DNA from: Streptomyces sp. HUAS CB01
GTDB taxonomy: Bacteria > Actinomycetota > Actinomycetes > Streptomycetales > Streptomycetaceae
Assembly: GCF_030406905.1 (NCBI RefSeq)
Contig: NZ_CP129137.1
Location: 1,677,001-1,741,000, forward strand
DNA length: 64,000 bases
Direction of reading: 5' to 3'
The position numbers and the translations under genes were made by a program. Positions 1 through 9,021 of the stretch are shown here, in pieces. Below the pieces are notes generated by a model. It saw nothing but the letters and a program-made list of their open reading frames with translations, was not told the DNA's origin and did not search any database. The stretch's first letter is position 1; each line of letters begins with the position of its first letter.

Positions 1-1
1 G

Positions 2-238
2 CGGTCCGTCGCCGCGGCGTCGGGCCGCCGCTTCGTCCCCGCCCCGGACACCTCCTTCGCCGCACTGCGCGAGGCCCAGCTCGACCGCCTCGGCGACCTG
101 ATCGAGGAGCACGCGGACACGGACGCCCTCCTCCGACTCATCGAGGGCGGCGCGCCCTCGGGCCTGCCGTTCATCCCGCCGGGCGCCCCCGACTTCCCCG
201 GTGCGCCCGCCGCCGGAACCCCTGGAGCCGCACAGTGA
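2..238 (+). CDS. C-terminal end of an unidentified protein (partial)
   Basis: An open frame enters from the left edge and stops with TGA at 236-238, giving about 78 residues. The stop overlaps the GTG start of the chelatase gene (GTGA), so the two are translationally coupled and this gene probably belongs to the cobalamin operon. The visible tail has an Arg/Leu/Glu-rich helical stretch followed by a Pro/Gly/Ala-rich end with no recognisable motif. Position before a chelatase would suggest CobN or another corrin enzyme, but the residues do not match the CobN C-terminus as I remember it, so no name is given. Confidence 0.7.
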   Translation, partial: RSVAAASGRRFVPAPDTSFAALREAQLDRLGDLIEEHADTDALLRLIEGGAPSGLPFIPPGAPDFPGAPAAGTPGAAQ

Positions 239-2334
239 GCAACGCACCCCACTACCCGTTCACGGCGGTCGTCGGCATGGACGACCTGCGGCTGGCCCTG
301 CTGCTGAACGCGGTCAGCCCGGCCGTCGGCGGAGTGCTCGTACGCGGGGAGAAGGGCACCGCCAAGTCGACGGCCGTGCGCGCCCTCGCGGCGCTGATGC
401 CGGACGTCGACGTGGTCGCGGGCTGCCGGTTCTCCTGCGCGCCCGGGGCTCCGGACCCGGGCTGCCCGGACGGGCCGCACGAGGCCGCGCCCGGCACGGC
501 ACGCCCGGCCAGGATGGTCGAACTGCCCGTCGGCGCCTCGGAGGACCGGCTCGTCGGCGCCCTCGACATCGAACGGGCCCTCGCGGACGGCGTGAAGGCG
601 TTCGAGCCCGGTCTGCTCGCCGACGCGCACCGGGGCGTGCTCTACGTCGACGAGGTCAATCTGCTCCACGACCATCTCGTCGACCTGCTGCTGGACGCGG
701 CCGCGATGGGCGCCTCCTACGTCGAGCGCGAGGGTGTGTCCGTACGGCACGCCGCGCGTTTCCTGCTCGTCGGGACGATGAACCCCGAAGAGGGGGAGCT
801 GCGGCCGCAGTTGCTCGACCGCTTCGGGCTGACGGTCGAGGTCGCCGCCTCCCGGGAGCCGGAGCAGCGGGTGGAGGTCGTCCGGCGCCGGCTCGCGTAC
901 GACGACGATCCCGCGGCCTTCGCGGCCCGCTGGGCGGACGAGGAGGCGGCGCTGCGCGAGCGCATCGCGGACGCGCGGGCGCTGCTGCCCCAGGTGGTGC
1001 TCGGGGACGCCGCTCTGCGCCAGATCGCCGCCACCTGCGCGGCGTTCGAGGTGGACGGCATGCGCGCCGACATCGTGATGGCCCGAACCGCTACGGCGCT
1101 GGCCGCATGGGCGGGGCGCACGGGCGTCCGCGAGGAGGACGTGCGGCAGGCCGCGCTCCTCGCGCTCCCCCACCGGCGACGGCGCAATCCCTTCGACGCG
1201 CCCGGCCTGGACGAGGACAGGCTCGACCAGACGCTGGAGCAGTTCGGCGGGGACGACCGGCCGGACGCCGATCCGGACCCCGACCCCGATCCGGACACGG
1301 ACCCGTCCGGCCCGGACGGCGGCCCGGGCGGCGGAGGTGTCCCGCCCCAGGGCGAGGCGCCCGACTCCGTCCCGCCCACCGGGCAGCCGGAGCCGTCCGA
1401 ACCGGCCGGGCCGCCCGCACACCCCGAGCCGTCCGGCTCACCCGCCGCGAACGCCGGCGCGGGAGAGCGGGCCGCCGAGCGGGCGGCGGAGCCGTTCCGT
1501 ACGAAGGCGCTCAGCGTGCCGGGGCTCGGCGAGGGAGCCGCGGGCCGCCGCTCCCGGGCCCGTACCGAGCACGGCAGGACCACCGGGGCGCGCCGGCCGC
1601 GGGGGGCGCTCGGCAAGCTGCACCTGGCGGCGACCGTGCAGGCGGCGGCCCCGCACCAGCGGGCGCGCGGCCGCTCCGGACCGGGTCTCGTGGTCCGCCG
1701 GGACGATCTGCGGCAGGCCACCCGCGAGGGACGCGAGGGCAACCTCGTGCTCTTCGTCGTCGACGCCTCCGGCTCCATGGCGGCCCGGCGGCGCATGAGT
1801 TCCGTGAAGGGCGCGGTGCTGTCGCTGCTGCTGGACGCCTACCAGCGCCGGGACAAGGTCGGCCTCGTCACCTTCCGGGGCAGCGGGGCCGAGGTGGCAC
1901 TGCCGCCGACCTCGTCCGTGGACGCCGCCGCCGCACGGCTGGAGGAACTGCCGACGGGCGGCCGGACACCCCTGGCCGCCGGGCTGCTGAAGGCCCACGA
2001 CGTCCTGCGGGTGGAGCGGCTGCGCGACCCGTCGCGGCGGCCGCTGCTGGTGGTCGTGACCGACGGCCGCGCGACCGGGGCGCGTGGCGGCGACGCCCTC
2101 GCGCTCGCCGGGCGCGCCGCCCGGCTGCACGCGGCCGAGGGCACGGCCGCGGTGGTGGTCGACTGCGAGACGGGGCCGGTGCGACTCGGCCTCGCCGGGA
2201 ATCTCGCCCGTGACCTCGGCGGCACCGCCGTCACCCTGGACGAGCTGCGCGCCGACAGCATCGCCGGGCTGGTCCGGGACGTCCGGGCGGCGACGGGAAC
2301 CGACAGCACGGTCCGCAACAGGAGGGCAGCGTAG
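235..2334 (+). CDS. Magnesium chelatase-type I/D fusion, putative cobaltochelatase subunit
   Basis: This 699-residue protein joins an AAA+ ATPase (ChlI/BchI type) to a von Willebrand A domain (ChlD/BchD type). Walker A is GEKGTAKST at residues 38-46 and Walker B lies in [11 protein letters not shown] near residue 135. A low-complexity Asp/Pro/Gly-rich linker with DP repeats covers roughly residues 340-440. The MIDAS motif DASGSM is near residue 508 and TDGRATG near 608. In actinobacteria such fusions sit in cobalamin operons and are thought to drive ATP-dependent cobalt insertion with CobN; magnesium chelation is unlikely here. The GTG start overlaps the upstream stop and the TAG stop shares one base with cobO. 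Confidence 0.9.
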   Translation: MSNAPHYPFTAVVGMDDLRLALLLNAVSPAVGGVLVRGEKGTAKSTAVRALAALMPDVDVVAGCRFSCAPGAPDPGCPDGPHEAAPGTARPARMVELPVGASEDRLVGALDIERALADGVKAFEPGLLADAHRGVLYVDEVNLLHDHLVDLLLDAAAMGASYVEREGVSVRHAARFLLVGTMNPEEGELRPQLLDRFGLTVEVAASREPEQRVEVVRRRLAYDDDPAAFAARWADEEAALRERIADARALLPQVVLGDAALRQIAATCAAFEVDGMRADIVMARTATALAAWAGRTGVREEDVRQAALLALPHRRRRNPFDAPGLDEDRLDQTLEQFGGDDRPDADPDPDPDPDTDPSGPDGGPGGGGVPPQGEAPDSVPPTGQPEPSEPAGPPAHPEPSGSPAANAGAGERAAERAAEPFRTKALSVPGLGEGAAGRRSRARTEHGRTTGARRPRGALGKLHLAATVQAAAPHQRARGRSGPGLVVRRDDLRQATREGREGNLVLFVVDASGSMAARRRMSSVKGAVLSLLLDAYQRRDKVGLVTFRGSGAEVALPPTSSVDAAAARLEELPTGGRTPLAAGLLKAHDVLRVERLRDPSRRPLLVVVTDGRATGARGGDALALAGRAARLHAAEGTAAVVVDCETGPVRLGLAGNLARDLGGTAVTLDELRADSIAGLVRDVRAATGTDSTVRNRRAA

Positions 2335-2942
2335 TGCCGCAGGGAAAGCCGGACGTCGTTCCGGACGACGGTCTCACCACCCGCCAGCGCCGCAACCGGC
2401 CGCTGGTGATGGTGCACACGGGCATCGGCAAGGGGAAGTCGACGGCCGCCTTCGGGATGGCGCTGCGCGCCTGGAACCAGGGCTGGCCCGTCGGGGTGTT
2501 CCAGTTCGTCAAGTCGGCGAAGTGGAAGGTCGGCGAGGAGAACGCGCTCAAGGTCCTCGGCGCGAGCGGCGAGGGCGGCACCGTCCACTGGCACAAGATG
2601 GGCGAGGGCTGGTCCTGGATCCAGCGCCCGCCGGCCGAGGGCGAGCAGTCCCACGAGGACAAGGCACGTGAGGGCTGGGAGCAGGTGAAGCGCGATCTGG
2701 CCGCCGGGACCTACAAGTTCTACGTGCTCGACGAGTTCGCCTATCTGCTGCACTGGGGTTGGATCGACACGGCCGAGGTGATCGAGGTGCTGCGCGACCG
2801 CCCCGGCACGCAGCACGTCGTGATCACCGGCCGCAACGCCCCGCAGGAGCTGCAGGAGTTCGCCGATCTCGTGACCGACATGTCGAAGGTCAGGCATCCG
2901 ATGGACGCGGGCCAGAAGGGCCAGCGGGGCATCGAGTGGTAG
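2334..2942 (+). CDS. cobO: Cob(I)yrinic acid a,c-diamide adenosyltransferase
   Basis: The 202-residue product matches the CobA/CobO/BtuR family in length and motifs. The P-loop GIGKGKST lies at about residues 28-36 and YVLDEFAYLLHWGW carries the second acidic motif. It transfers adenosyl from ATP to the reduced cobalt corrinoid in the cytoplasm. The GTG start at 2334 overlaps the preceding TAG by one base and follows an AGGAGGG ribosome site, indicating coupling in the cobalamin operon. cobB follows after 19 bases. Confidence 0.95.
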   Translation: MPQGKPDVVPDDGLTTRQRRNRPLVMVHTGIGKGKSTAAFGMALRAWNQGWPVGVFQFVKSAKWKVGEENALKVLGASGEGGTVHWHKMGEGWSWIQRPPAEGEQSHEDKAREGWEQVKRDLAAGTYKFYVLDEFAYLLHWGWIDTAEVIEVLRDRPGTQHVVITGRNAPQELQEFADLVTDMSKVRHPMDAGQKGQRGIEW

Positions 2943-2961
2943 AGCGAGTGGCAGGCAGAAC

Positions 2962-4335
2962 GTGGTAGCGCGTCTCGTCGTCGCCGCGCCGGCCTCCGGC
3001 AGCGGCAAGACCACCGTCGCGACGGGTCTGATGGCGGCCTTCACCGCCGCCGGACTCGCCGTGTCGCCGCACAAGGTGGGTCCCGACTACATCGATCCCG
3101 GGTACCACGCGCTCGCCACCGGGCGCCCGGGCCGCAACCTCGACGCGTACATGTGCGGCACGGAGCTGGTCGCCCCGCTGTTCACGCACGGCGCGCGGGG
3201 CTGCGACCTGGCCGTCGTCGAGGGCGTGATGGGGCTGTACGACGGGGCCGCCGGAGCCGGCGAGCTGTCCTCCACGGCCCAGGTCGCCAAACTGCTCGGG
3301 GCGCCGGTGGTCCTGGTCGTCGACGCCTCCTCGCAGTCGCGGTCGGTGGCGGCTCTGGTGCACGGATTCGCTTCCTGGGACCCGGAGGTGCGGCTCGGCG
3401 GGGTGATCCTCAACAAGGTCGCCACCGACCGCCACGAGGCCCTGCTGAGGGAGGCCCTGGACGAGTCCGGGGTGCCGGTCCTGGGAGTGCTGCGGCGGGC
3501 GCCCGCCGTGGCGACACCGTCACGGCACCTCGGACTCGTGCCGGTCGCCGAGCGGCAGACGGAGGCGGTCGACGCGGTCGCCGCGCAGGCCGAGCAGGTG
3601 CGGGCGGGCTGCGACCTGGAGGCGCTGCTGGCCCTGGCGCGCAGCGCGCCGCCGCTCGCCGGGGACGCGTGGGAGCCGGGCGCGGCACTGGGCACCCCTG
3701 CCGTCGACGCGCGGAGCCGCCGGCCCGTGGTCGCCGTGGCCGGGGGCGCCGCGTTCACGTTCTCGTACGCCGAGCACTCGGAACTGCTGACGGCCGCCGG
3801 CGCGGAGGTCGTCGCCTTCGACCCGCTCCACGACGAGGAACTGCCCGCCGGCACGGCCGGCCTGGTCATCGGCGGCGGCTTTCCCGAGGTGTACGGGCCG
3901 GAGCTGTCCGCCAACTCCCGCCTGCGTGAGGCGGTCGCCGTGCTGGCCCGCTCGGGGGCGCCCGTCGCCGCCGAGTGCGCCGGGCTGCTGTACCTCGCGC
4001 GCTCCCTGGACGGCCGGCCCATGTGCGGGGTGCTGGACGCCGACGCGCGGATGTCGGAGCGGTTGACGCTGGGCTACCGGGACGCCGTGGCGGTGAGCGA
4101 CAGCGTCCTGGCCCCGGCCGGGACCCGGATGCGCGGCCACGAGTTCCACCGCACCGTCACGGAGCCGGGCGCGGGGGCGGACCCCGCCTGGGGGCTCCGG
4201 CAGCCCGAGCCCCGGGTGGAGGGCTTCGTCCGGGGCGGAGTGCACGCGAGCTATGTGCACACGCACTGGGCGGGCGCGCCGGGGGCGGCACGGCGGTTCG
4301 CGGAGAGGTGCGCCGCGTGGGACCCGGAAGGCTAG
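2962..4335 (+). CDS. cobB: Cobyrinate a,c-diamide synthase
   Basis: This 457-residue amidotransferase uses glutamine and ATP to amidate the a and c side chains of (hydrogeno)byrinate/cobyrinate. The N-terminal dethiobiotin-synthetase-like domain has the P-loop ASGSGKTT at residues 10-17. The C-terminal class I glutamine amidotransferase domain has the nucleophile motif ECAGLLYLA near residue 340 and a late His in GHEFH. The start is GTG and the TAG stop abuts a palindromic element, so the gene ends exactly where that element begins. The CobB/CbiA family assignment is secure. Confidence 0.95.
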   Translation: MVARLVVAAPASGSGKTTVATGLMAAFTAAGLAVSPHKVGPDYIDPGYHALATGRPGRNLDAYMCGTELVAPLFTHGARGCDLAVVEGVMGLYDGAAGAGELSSTAQVAKLLGAPVVLVVDASSQSRSVAALVHGFASWDPEVRLGGVILNKVATDRHEALLREALDESGVPVLGVLRRAPAVATPSRHLGLVPVAERQTEAVDAVAAQAEQVRAGCDLEALLALARSAPPLAGDAWEPGAALGTPAVDARSRRPVVAVAGGAAFTFSYAEHSELLTAAGAEVVAFDPLHDEELPAGTAGLVIGGGFPEVYGPELSANSRLREAVAVLARSGAPVAAECAGLLYLARSLDGRPMCGVLDADARMSERLTLGYRDAVAVSDSVLAPAGTRMRGHEFHRTVTEPGAGADPAWGLRQPEPRVEGFVRGGVHASYVHTHWAGAPGAARRFAERCAAWDPEG

Positions 4336-4503
4336 GGCGTGTGGCGAAAGCAGCTCCGTCCGCCCGCAGGGCTACGGCGTCCGGTGCGTGCGTTCGCAAG
4401 ACGGAGGACCGTCCTCGTACCGGACGTACTCGGATGACTCCGACAGCGCAGCGAGCGCACGTGCCGGGCGTCGCGGGCCAGGAGGGACCTTCGCCACACG
4501 CCC
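4335..4503 (+). repeat. 169-bp element with perfect 14-bp terminal inverted repeats
   Basis: GGGCGTGTGGCGAA at 4335-4348 is the exact reverse complement of TTCGCCACACGCCC at 4490-4503. Between them lies a non-coding segment with an internal palindrome (GAGGAC-C-GTCCTC). The left end overlaps the last base of the cobB stop codon. No transposase is encoded, and there is no convincing target duplication. The layout resembles a miniature inverted-repeat element or a long extragenic palindrome; as RNA the ends would form a 14-bp stem. I recall similar ends elsewhere in Streptomyces, but this was not checked. Confidence 0.6.
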
Positions 4504-4526
4504 CAGGCCCCGGCGGCTCCGGCGCG

Positions 4527-5270
4527 TCACTCCGCCAGGCCCGTCACCAGCCAGATGAACGCCACGCCCGACACCGTGCACAGCAGGGTCGACCGGGCCG
4601 GGTGCGCGTGGTGGGCCTCCGGGAGGATCTCCGCGGCGGCGAGATAGAGCAAAGCGCCGCCGAAGAAGCCGAGATAGCTGCCGAGCACCTCGGGCGGCAT
4701 CGTGAACAGCAGCGTGGAGGCGGCGCCGACCACCGGCGCGAGGGCCGCGGCGAACAGCATGGCGACGGCCTTGCGGCGCTCGTTCCCGTACAGGCTGGTG
4801 ACCGTGTACGTGTTGAACCCGTCGGCGAAGTCGTGGGTGATGACCGCGAGCGCGACGGTGAGCCCCATCTCGCCGCCCGCCTGGAAGGCCGCGCCGATGG
4901 CGATGCCGTCCATCAGGCTGTGCAGCACCATGGCCGCGGCGGCGGTCATGCCGACCTGCGGGGCACGGTGGTCGTGGGCGTGCCGGCCGCCGTTGTACGC
5001 GCCGTGCGCCGCCTGCCGGCCGGCCAGCAGCCGCTCCACCCCGTGAGCCAGCAGGAAGCCGCCGACGAACAGCAGCATCGCCTGCGGTACGCCGAAGACC
5101 TCCTGCCCCGCGACCGCCATCGCCTCCGGCAGCAGATCGAGGCCGGCGACCCCCAGCATCAGCCCTCCCGCGAGGCCGAGCACGAGGTGCCGGCGGTCGG
5201 TGACGCGCTGCGCCGCCCAGCCGCCGAACAGCGTCATCAGGAACGCGCCGAGCGCGACGAACACCGCCAT
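4527..5270 (-). CDS. ZIP family divalent metal transporter
   Basis: The 247-residue membrane protein has about eight hydrophobic segments and the two ZIP signature helices, HSLMDGIAIG near residue 115 and HDFADG near residue 148, whose His and Asp residues form the binuclear metal site. A His-containing loop (HAHDHRAP) precedes the first signature, as usual for ZIP proteins. It probably imports Zn2+ or another divalent ion across the cytoplasmic membrane. It lies antisense inside the cobalamin cluster, divergent from the CbiG_C gene with 47 bases between starts. Cobalt is therefore a possible substrate, but nothing in the sequence proves it. Confidence 0.88.
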   Translation of the reverse strand: MAVFVALGAFLMTLFGGWAAQRVTDRRHLVLGLAGGLMLGVAGLDLLPEAMAVAGQEVFGVPQAMLLFVGGFLLAHGVERLLAGRQAAHGAYNGGRHAHDHRAPQVGMTAAAAMVLHSLMDGIAIGAAFQAGGEMGLTVALAVITHDFADGFNTYTVTSLYGNERRKAVAMLFAAALAPVVGAASTLLFTMPPEVLGSYLGFFGGALLYLAAAEILPEAHHAHPARSTLLCTVSGVAFIWLVTGLAE

Positions 5271-5317
5271 GGGTTCTTGCTAGCCGATCCCACCCCCACC
5301 CCGCCGGGTGCCACGCC

Positions 5318-5842
5318 ATGACCGGAAGCGCGGGCCGGTTCGTCGTCGGCGTCGGGGCGCGCCGGGGCGCTCCCGTGGACGAGGTTCTCGGCCTGGTCCG
5401 TGAGGCACTGCGGGAGGCCGGGGCACCGGCGGGCTCGGTCGTGGCCGTCGCGACGGTGGCGGCCAAGGCCGGTGAACCGGGCATCGTGGCCACGGCGGCC
5501 ACGCTCGGCGTCCCGCTGCGGACGTACCCCGCCGCCCGGCTCGCCCGGGTGCCGGTGCCGAACCCGTCCGCGGCCGCGGCCGCGGTGGGCACCTCTTCGG
5601 TGGCGGAGGCCGCCGCTCTCGCGGACGGGGGAGAACTCGTGGTGGGGAAACGGAAATCCGGAGGTCAGGGGCGACCCGGCGCGGTGACCTGTGCCATCGT
5701 GCGGCTTGCGGATTCTTCGACTCCGGGACCGGTTCCGCCGTGCGTGGAACCGGTGGCGCCGGACATGATCTCGGACGTGAACGACGGCGGACCGGTCGGA
5801 CTGCACCGGCGGCATCGCCACCACCGCAAGGAGAACCTGTGA
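5318..5842 (+). CDS. CobE/CbiG C-terminal domain cobalamin biosynthesis protein
   Basis: This 174-residue protein begins with a CbiG C-terminal/CobE fold: FVVGVGARRGAP at the N-terminus, a central VATVAAKAGEPGI segment, then the conserved VPNPS motif. Stand-alone CbiG_C proteins take part in corrin ring contraction and methylation steps, though the role of the isolated domain is poorly defined. After about residue 128 the protein has an atypical His/Arg-rich tail. The stop overlaps the next GTG start (GTGA) and both genes point the same way, supporting a cobalamin role. The start is ATG 47 bases from the divergent ZIP gene. Confidence 0.8.
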   Translation: MTGSAGRFVVGVGARRGAPVDEVLGLVREALREAGAPAGSVVAVATVAAKAGEPGIVATAATLGVPLRTYPAARLARVPVPNPSAAAAAVGTSSVAEAAALADGGELVVGKRKSGGQGRPGAVTCAIVRLADSSTPGPVPPCVEPVAPDMISDVNDGGPVGLHRRHRHHRKENL

Positions 5843-6633
5843 CTTCCCCGCCCGCCCTGCTCATCGCCGCGGACGGTGTCCGGCACGACGCCGGCGCCGC
5901 GGCACTGCTGGACCTCGTGGAGCACCTGGGCAGCCGCCATCCCGGAATCCCCGTCGCGGCCGGCCTCCTCGGCCCCGGCCGGTGGCCGCTCTCGGAGGCC
6001 GTGGGCGAGCTCGTCGCCGCCGGAGCCGACCGGCTGGCCGCCGTCCCCCTGGCGCTGGTACCGGACCGCTGGAGCGAGGACGCCCTGTCCACGGCGCTGG
6101 ACGCGGTCCGCGAGGAACAGCCCGGCCTCACCGTCGCCGTGAGCCGCGCCCTCGGCCCCGACCCCGCGCTGCTCGCGCTGCTGGAGCAGCGGCTCGACGA
6201 GGCGCTGGGCGGCGGTGCGCGCTCACCGCGGGACCGCGCCGACGTGACCGTGCTGCTGGCCGCGCCCGGCTCGGCGGATCCGCAGGCCAACGCGGAGGTG
6301 CACCGGGCGGCGCGGCTGCTCTGGGAGGGCCGGGGGTACGCGGGGGTCGAGACGGCGTTCGTGTCGACGGCCGCGCCGGACGTGCCGACCGGGCTGGACC
6401 GCTGCGTACGGCTCGGGGCGCGGCGGGTCGTGGTGCTCCCGTACGCCCTGTTCGACGGCGGGCCGGTCGAACGGGCCGTGCTGCACGCCGAGGGCTGGGC
6501 CGAGGCCCACCCGGACACGGACGTGCGCTGCGCCGAAGTGATCGGCGCGGCGGACGAGTTGGCCGATCTGGTCGTCGACCGCTACCGGGAGGCCGTGGCC
6601 TCGCCGGTCCCGGCCGCGGCGGGACGACCATGA
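5839..6633 (+). CDS. Sirohydrochlorin chelatase (CbiX/SirB-like)
   Basis: The 264-residue product has two related halves typical of class II chelatases: an N-terminal half with ALLIAADGVRHDAG, where the usual catalytic His region is only partly conserved, and a C-terminal half with VVVLPYALFDGG. The family inserts cobalt or iron into sirohydrochlorin. GTG at 5839 is chosen because it overlaps the upstream TGA and follows AAGGAG; an in-frame start at 5740 would overlap most of the preceding tail. It overlaps cobC by ATGA. The weak first metal motif (AADG rather than a clear HG pair) means activity should not be assumed. Confidence 0.8.
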   Translation: MTSPPALLIAADGVRHDAGAAALLDLVEHLGSRHPGIPVAAGLLGPGRWPLSEAVGELVAAGADRLAAVPLALVPDRWSEDALSTALDAVREEQPGLTVAVSRALGPDPALLALLEQRLDEALGGGARSPRDRADVTVLLAAPGSADPQANAEVHRAARLLWEGRGYAGVETAFVSTAAPDVPTGLDRCVRLGARRVVVLPYALFDGGPVERAVLHAEGWAEAHPDTDVRCAEVIGAADELADLVVDRYREAVASPVPAAAGRP

Positions 6634-7679
6634 ACGACGACATCCACGATCTCCGGCACCACGGTGACGCGGAGGTCCGCGACGGCGCACTGACCGATCT
6701 CGCGGTCAACGTCCGCACCGGCACTCCGCCGGGGTGGCTGCGGGAGCACATCGCGGAGTCGCTGACGTCGCTCGCCGCCTACCCGGACGGCCGGGCGGCC
6801 CGGGCGGCGGTCGCGGCACGGCACGGGCTGCCGGTGGAGCGGGTGCTGCTGACGGCCGGGGCGGCGGAGGCGTTCGTGCTGATCGCCCGTGCCCTGCGGG
6901 TCAGCCGGCCGGTGGTGGTCCACCCCCAGTTCACGGAGCCCGAGGCCGCGCTCCGGGACGCCGGCCACCGCGTGGAGCGCGTCGTGCTGCGTGCCGAGGA
7001 CGGCTTCCGGCTGGACCCGTCCGCGGTGCCCGAGAGCGCGGACCTCGTCGTCGTCGGCAACCCGACCAACCCGACGTCGGTGCTCCATCCCGCCGCCGAA
7101 CTGGCCCGGCTCGCCCGGCCCGGGCGGATCCTGGTCGTCGACGAGGCGTTCATGGACGCGGTGCCCGGCGAACCGGAGGCCCTGGCGGCCCGGACCGACA
7201 TACCCGGGCTGGTCGTGCTGCGCAGCCTCACCAAGACCTGGGGCCTCGCGGGCCTGCGGATCGGCTACGTCCTCGCCGAGCCCGGGACGGTCGCCCGGCT
7301 CGAACGGGCGCAGCCGCTCTGGCCGGTGGGGACCCCGGCCCTCGCCGCGGCCGAGGCCTGCATGTCGCCCCGGGCGCTCGCGGAGGCCGCGGCGGCGGCG
7401 GAGCGGATCGCGGCGGACCGGGCGCATCTGCTCGCGGGACTCGCGGAGTTCGACGAGGTACGGGTGGTGCCGGCGGCCGCCGGGCCGTTCGTCCTCGTCC
7501 GCATCGACCGCGCGGACGAGGTACGCGGACGGCTCCGGGCCCTCGGCTTCGCGGCCCGGCGCGGGGACACGTTCCCGGGACTGGGCCACGACTGGCTGCG
7601 CCTCGCGGTCCGGGACCGCGCCACGACGAACCGCTTCCTCCAGGCTCTCGACCAGGCCCTGACCCTCGTCGGCGCGTAG
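6630..7679 (+). CDS. cobC: CobC-type PLP-dependent aminotransferase (threonine-phosphate decarboxylase-like)
   Basis: This 349-residue fold-type I PLP enzyme belongs to the HisC/CobC group. The cofactor lysine is in LRSLTKTWGLAGLR, preceded by the PLP-binding GNPTNPTS and VVDEAFMD segments. In cobalamin synthesis CobC/CobD-like enzymes supply the (R)-1-amino-2-propanol phosphate side chain; a HisC-like specificity cannot be excluded from sequence alone. The ATG overlaps the chelatase TGA, so it is the last gene of the visible operon. A short GC hairpin follows. Confidence 0.82.
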   Translation: MNDDIHDLRHHGDAEVRDGALTDLAVNVRTGTPPGWLREHIAESLTSLAAYPDGRAARAAVAARHGLPVERVLLTAGAAEAFVLIARALRVSRPVVVHPQFTEPEAALRDAGHRVERVVLRAEDGFRLDPSAVPESADLVVVGNPTNPTSVLHPAAELARLARPGRILVVDEAFMDAVPGEPEALAARTDIPGLVVLRSLTKTWGLAGLRIGYVLAEPGTVARLERAQPLWPVGTPALAAAEACMSPRALAEAAAAAERIAADRAHLLAGLAEFDEVRVVPAAAGPFVLVRIDRADEVRGRLRALGFAARRGDTFPGLGHDWLRLAVRDRATTNRFLQALDQALTLVGA

Positions 7680-7686
7680 GCGCCGG

Positions 7687-7700
7687 GCCCGCTTGCGGGC
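7687..7700 (+). terminator. Short GC hairpin after cobC
   Basis: GCCCGC and GCGGGC are separated by TT, forming a small stem eight bases after the cobC stop. There is no U-tract. It may act as a terminator for the cobalamin operon, but the stem is short. Confidence 0.35.
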
Positions 7701-7790
7701 GGGGGCGTTGCGTGCGTGCGGACGGCGCCGCCCCGGTGAGGGTGACGCGTACGTGCTCCGCGCCCGCAGGGGGCCACCGGCGCCCACCGG

Positions 7791-8708
7791 CTACGCGCGG
7801 CGGCGGGCCAGGGCGACCGCGCCGCCGCCCAGGGCGAGGAGGACCACCGAACCCGCAGCGAACCACGGTGTCGACGCGTCCCCGCCGGTCGCCGCCAGAT
7901 CGTCCGTCGCGGGGGGCTTCGCCGCTTCCCCGCCGGTCTGCGGCTTGACGTCGGGCGCCGTCGTGGCGGGCGGTTCGTCGACGGGCTCGCCCGACGGGGT
8001 CTCGCAGGTCGCCTCCGCGAGCGTCAGCGTCCCGTCGACCTCGGCGACGTTCAGCTTCAACGGGTCGACGGAGACCTTGAGTTCGAGGGCCGTGGCCGCG
8101 GCCGTGCGCGAGGTCGTGCCGGTACGGGACAGGTCGAGGGTGACGACGCCGACGCCGGGCACCTTGACCTCGGTCGTGCCGCCCGTCGTGAGCGTGGTCT
8201 TCCGGCCGAGGACGGTGACCGAGCCGAGCAGACGGGACCGGGCGACCGGCTTCCTCCCCACCTCGCAGACCGCCTCGGACGTCACCTGCCCGACCTCGAC
8301 GAGGGAGAGCAGCGGCAGCCCCGGCACGTGCACCTCGGCGTGGGCGAGTTCCACACGGCCCTCCGCGCTGTCCCGGTCCGCGGTGGCCTTCGCGCTCGCC
8401 ACCTCGGCCTGCAGCACGTTGAACGGCTTGCCCTGGTCGACACCTTCGAGCTGGACGGCCAGCGCGGTCTTCTCGGCGCTCGCGGGCGCCTGGACCTCGT
8501 TGAGGGACGTCTTCAGCGGCACCCGGACACTGTTGCTGAGCAGCGAGACGTCCAGCCCGGTCCGGAGGACGACCGCGCTCGACCGTCCGTCGCCGCCGCC
8601 CGTCGCCTGGGCCGGCGCGGCGAGCGCCACGGGCCCGACGGCCAGCACTGCCGCGGCCGCGGCGGCCGTCGAGCGGCGTACGGGCATGCGGAAGGTGTTG
8701 CTCTTCAC
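7791..8708 (-). CDS. Secreted, sortase-anchored surface protein (LAATG type, SCO1860-like)
   Basis: A 305-residue exported protein. The N-terminus has a basic region followed by an Ala-rich hydrophobic core ending in APAQA, a good signal peptidase I site. The C-terminus has LAATG, a hydrophobic span of about 20 residues and a final ARRRA, which is a class E sortase sorting signal. The middle is a beta-rich repetitive domain with two conserved cysteines (AVCEVG and ATCETP), followed by a Pro/Thr/Glu-rich wall-spanning stalk. The architecture matches the SCO1860 family of anchored proteins. GTG at 8708 is chosen because it precedes the signal peptide; ATG at 8687 is a possible alternative. Confidence 0.82.
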   Translation of the reverse strand: MKSNTFRMPVRRSTAAAAAAVLAVGPVALAAPAQATGGGDGRSSAVVLRTGLDVSLLSNSVRVPLKTSLNEVQAPASAEKTALAVQLEGVDQGKPFNVLQAEVASAKATADRDSAEGRVELAHAEVHVPGLPLLSLVEVGQVTSEAVCEVGRKPVARSRLLGSVTVLGRKTTLTTGGTTEVKVPGVGVVTLDLSRTGTTSRTAAATALELKVSVDPLKLNVAEVDGTLTLAEATCETPSGEPVDEPPATTAPDVKPQTGGEAAKPPATDDLAATGGDASTPWFAAGSVVLLALGGGAVALARRRA

Positions 8709-9021
8709 GGTGGTGGAACCCCCACGGGAGACATGACGTCGCCGCGCGCCCGCGACAGGGACTCGTGCGCGGCGGCGGCGATCGGGAACACCGGAATACT
8801 CACGCACCGAGAGTGAACCGTCAGACACCTGGGGTGAGTTCACTCCAAAGTGACGTTTCCGCGCTCGCATTCGATTACCGATGCACGGACGTTCCCCCGC
8901 GTCCCCCGGGCGGCGGGCGCGAAGGGCGTGCACCGGGGCGGCCGGGGGTGGTGCGCACCCATCGGGGACAGGCGGCACGAAAGAGGCACAACGAGCCGGA
9001 GCCGGCCCGCGTCACGGTCCG
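8709..9021. promoter_or_regulatory. Intergenic region with an 8-bp inverted repeat
   Basis: This 313-bp gap between two minus-strand genes holds no convincing ORF. It contains a perfect inverted repeat, GAGTGAAC at 8811-8818 and GTTCACTC at 8838-8845, about 100-135 bases upstream of the surface-protein start. This is a plausible operator or upstream activator site. The sequence around 8850-8885 is the least GC-rich part and probably includes the promoter. Confidence 0.4.

Noticed and set aside
1..240. Calling the left-edge fragment CobN
   Set aside because: Position suggests it, but the visible C-terminal residues do not match CobN as I know it, so it stays unnamed.
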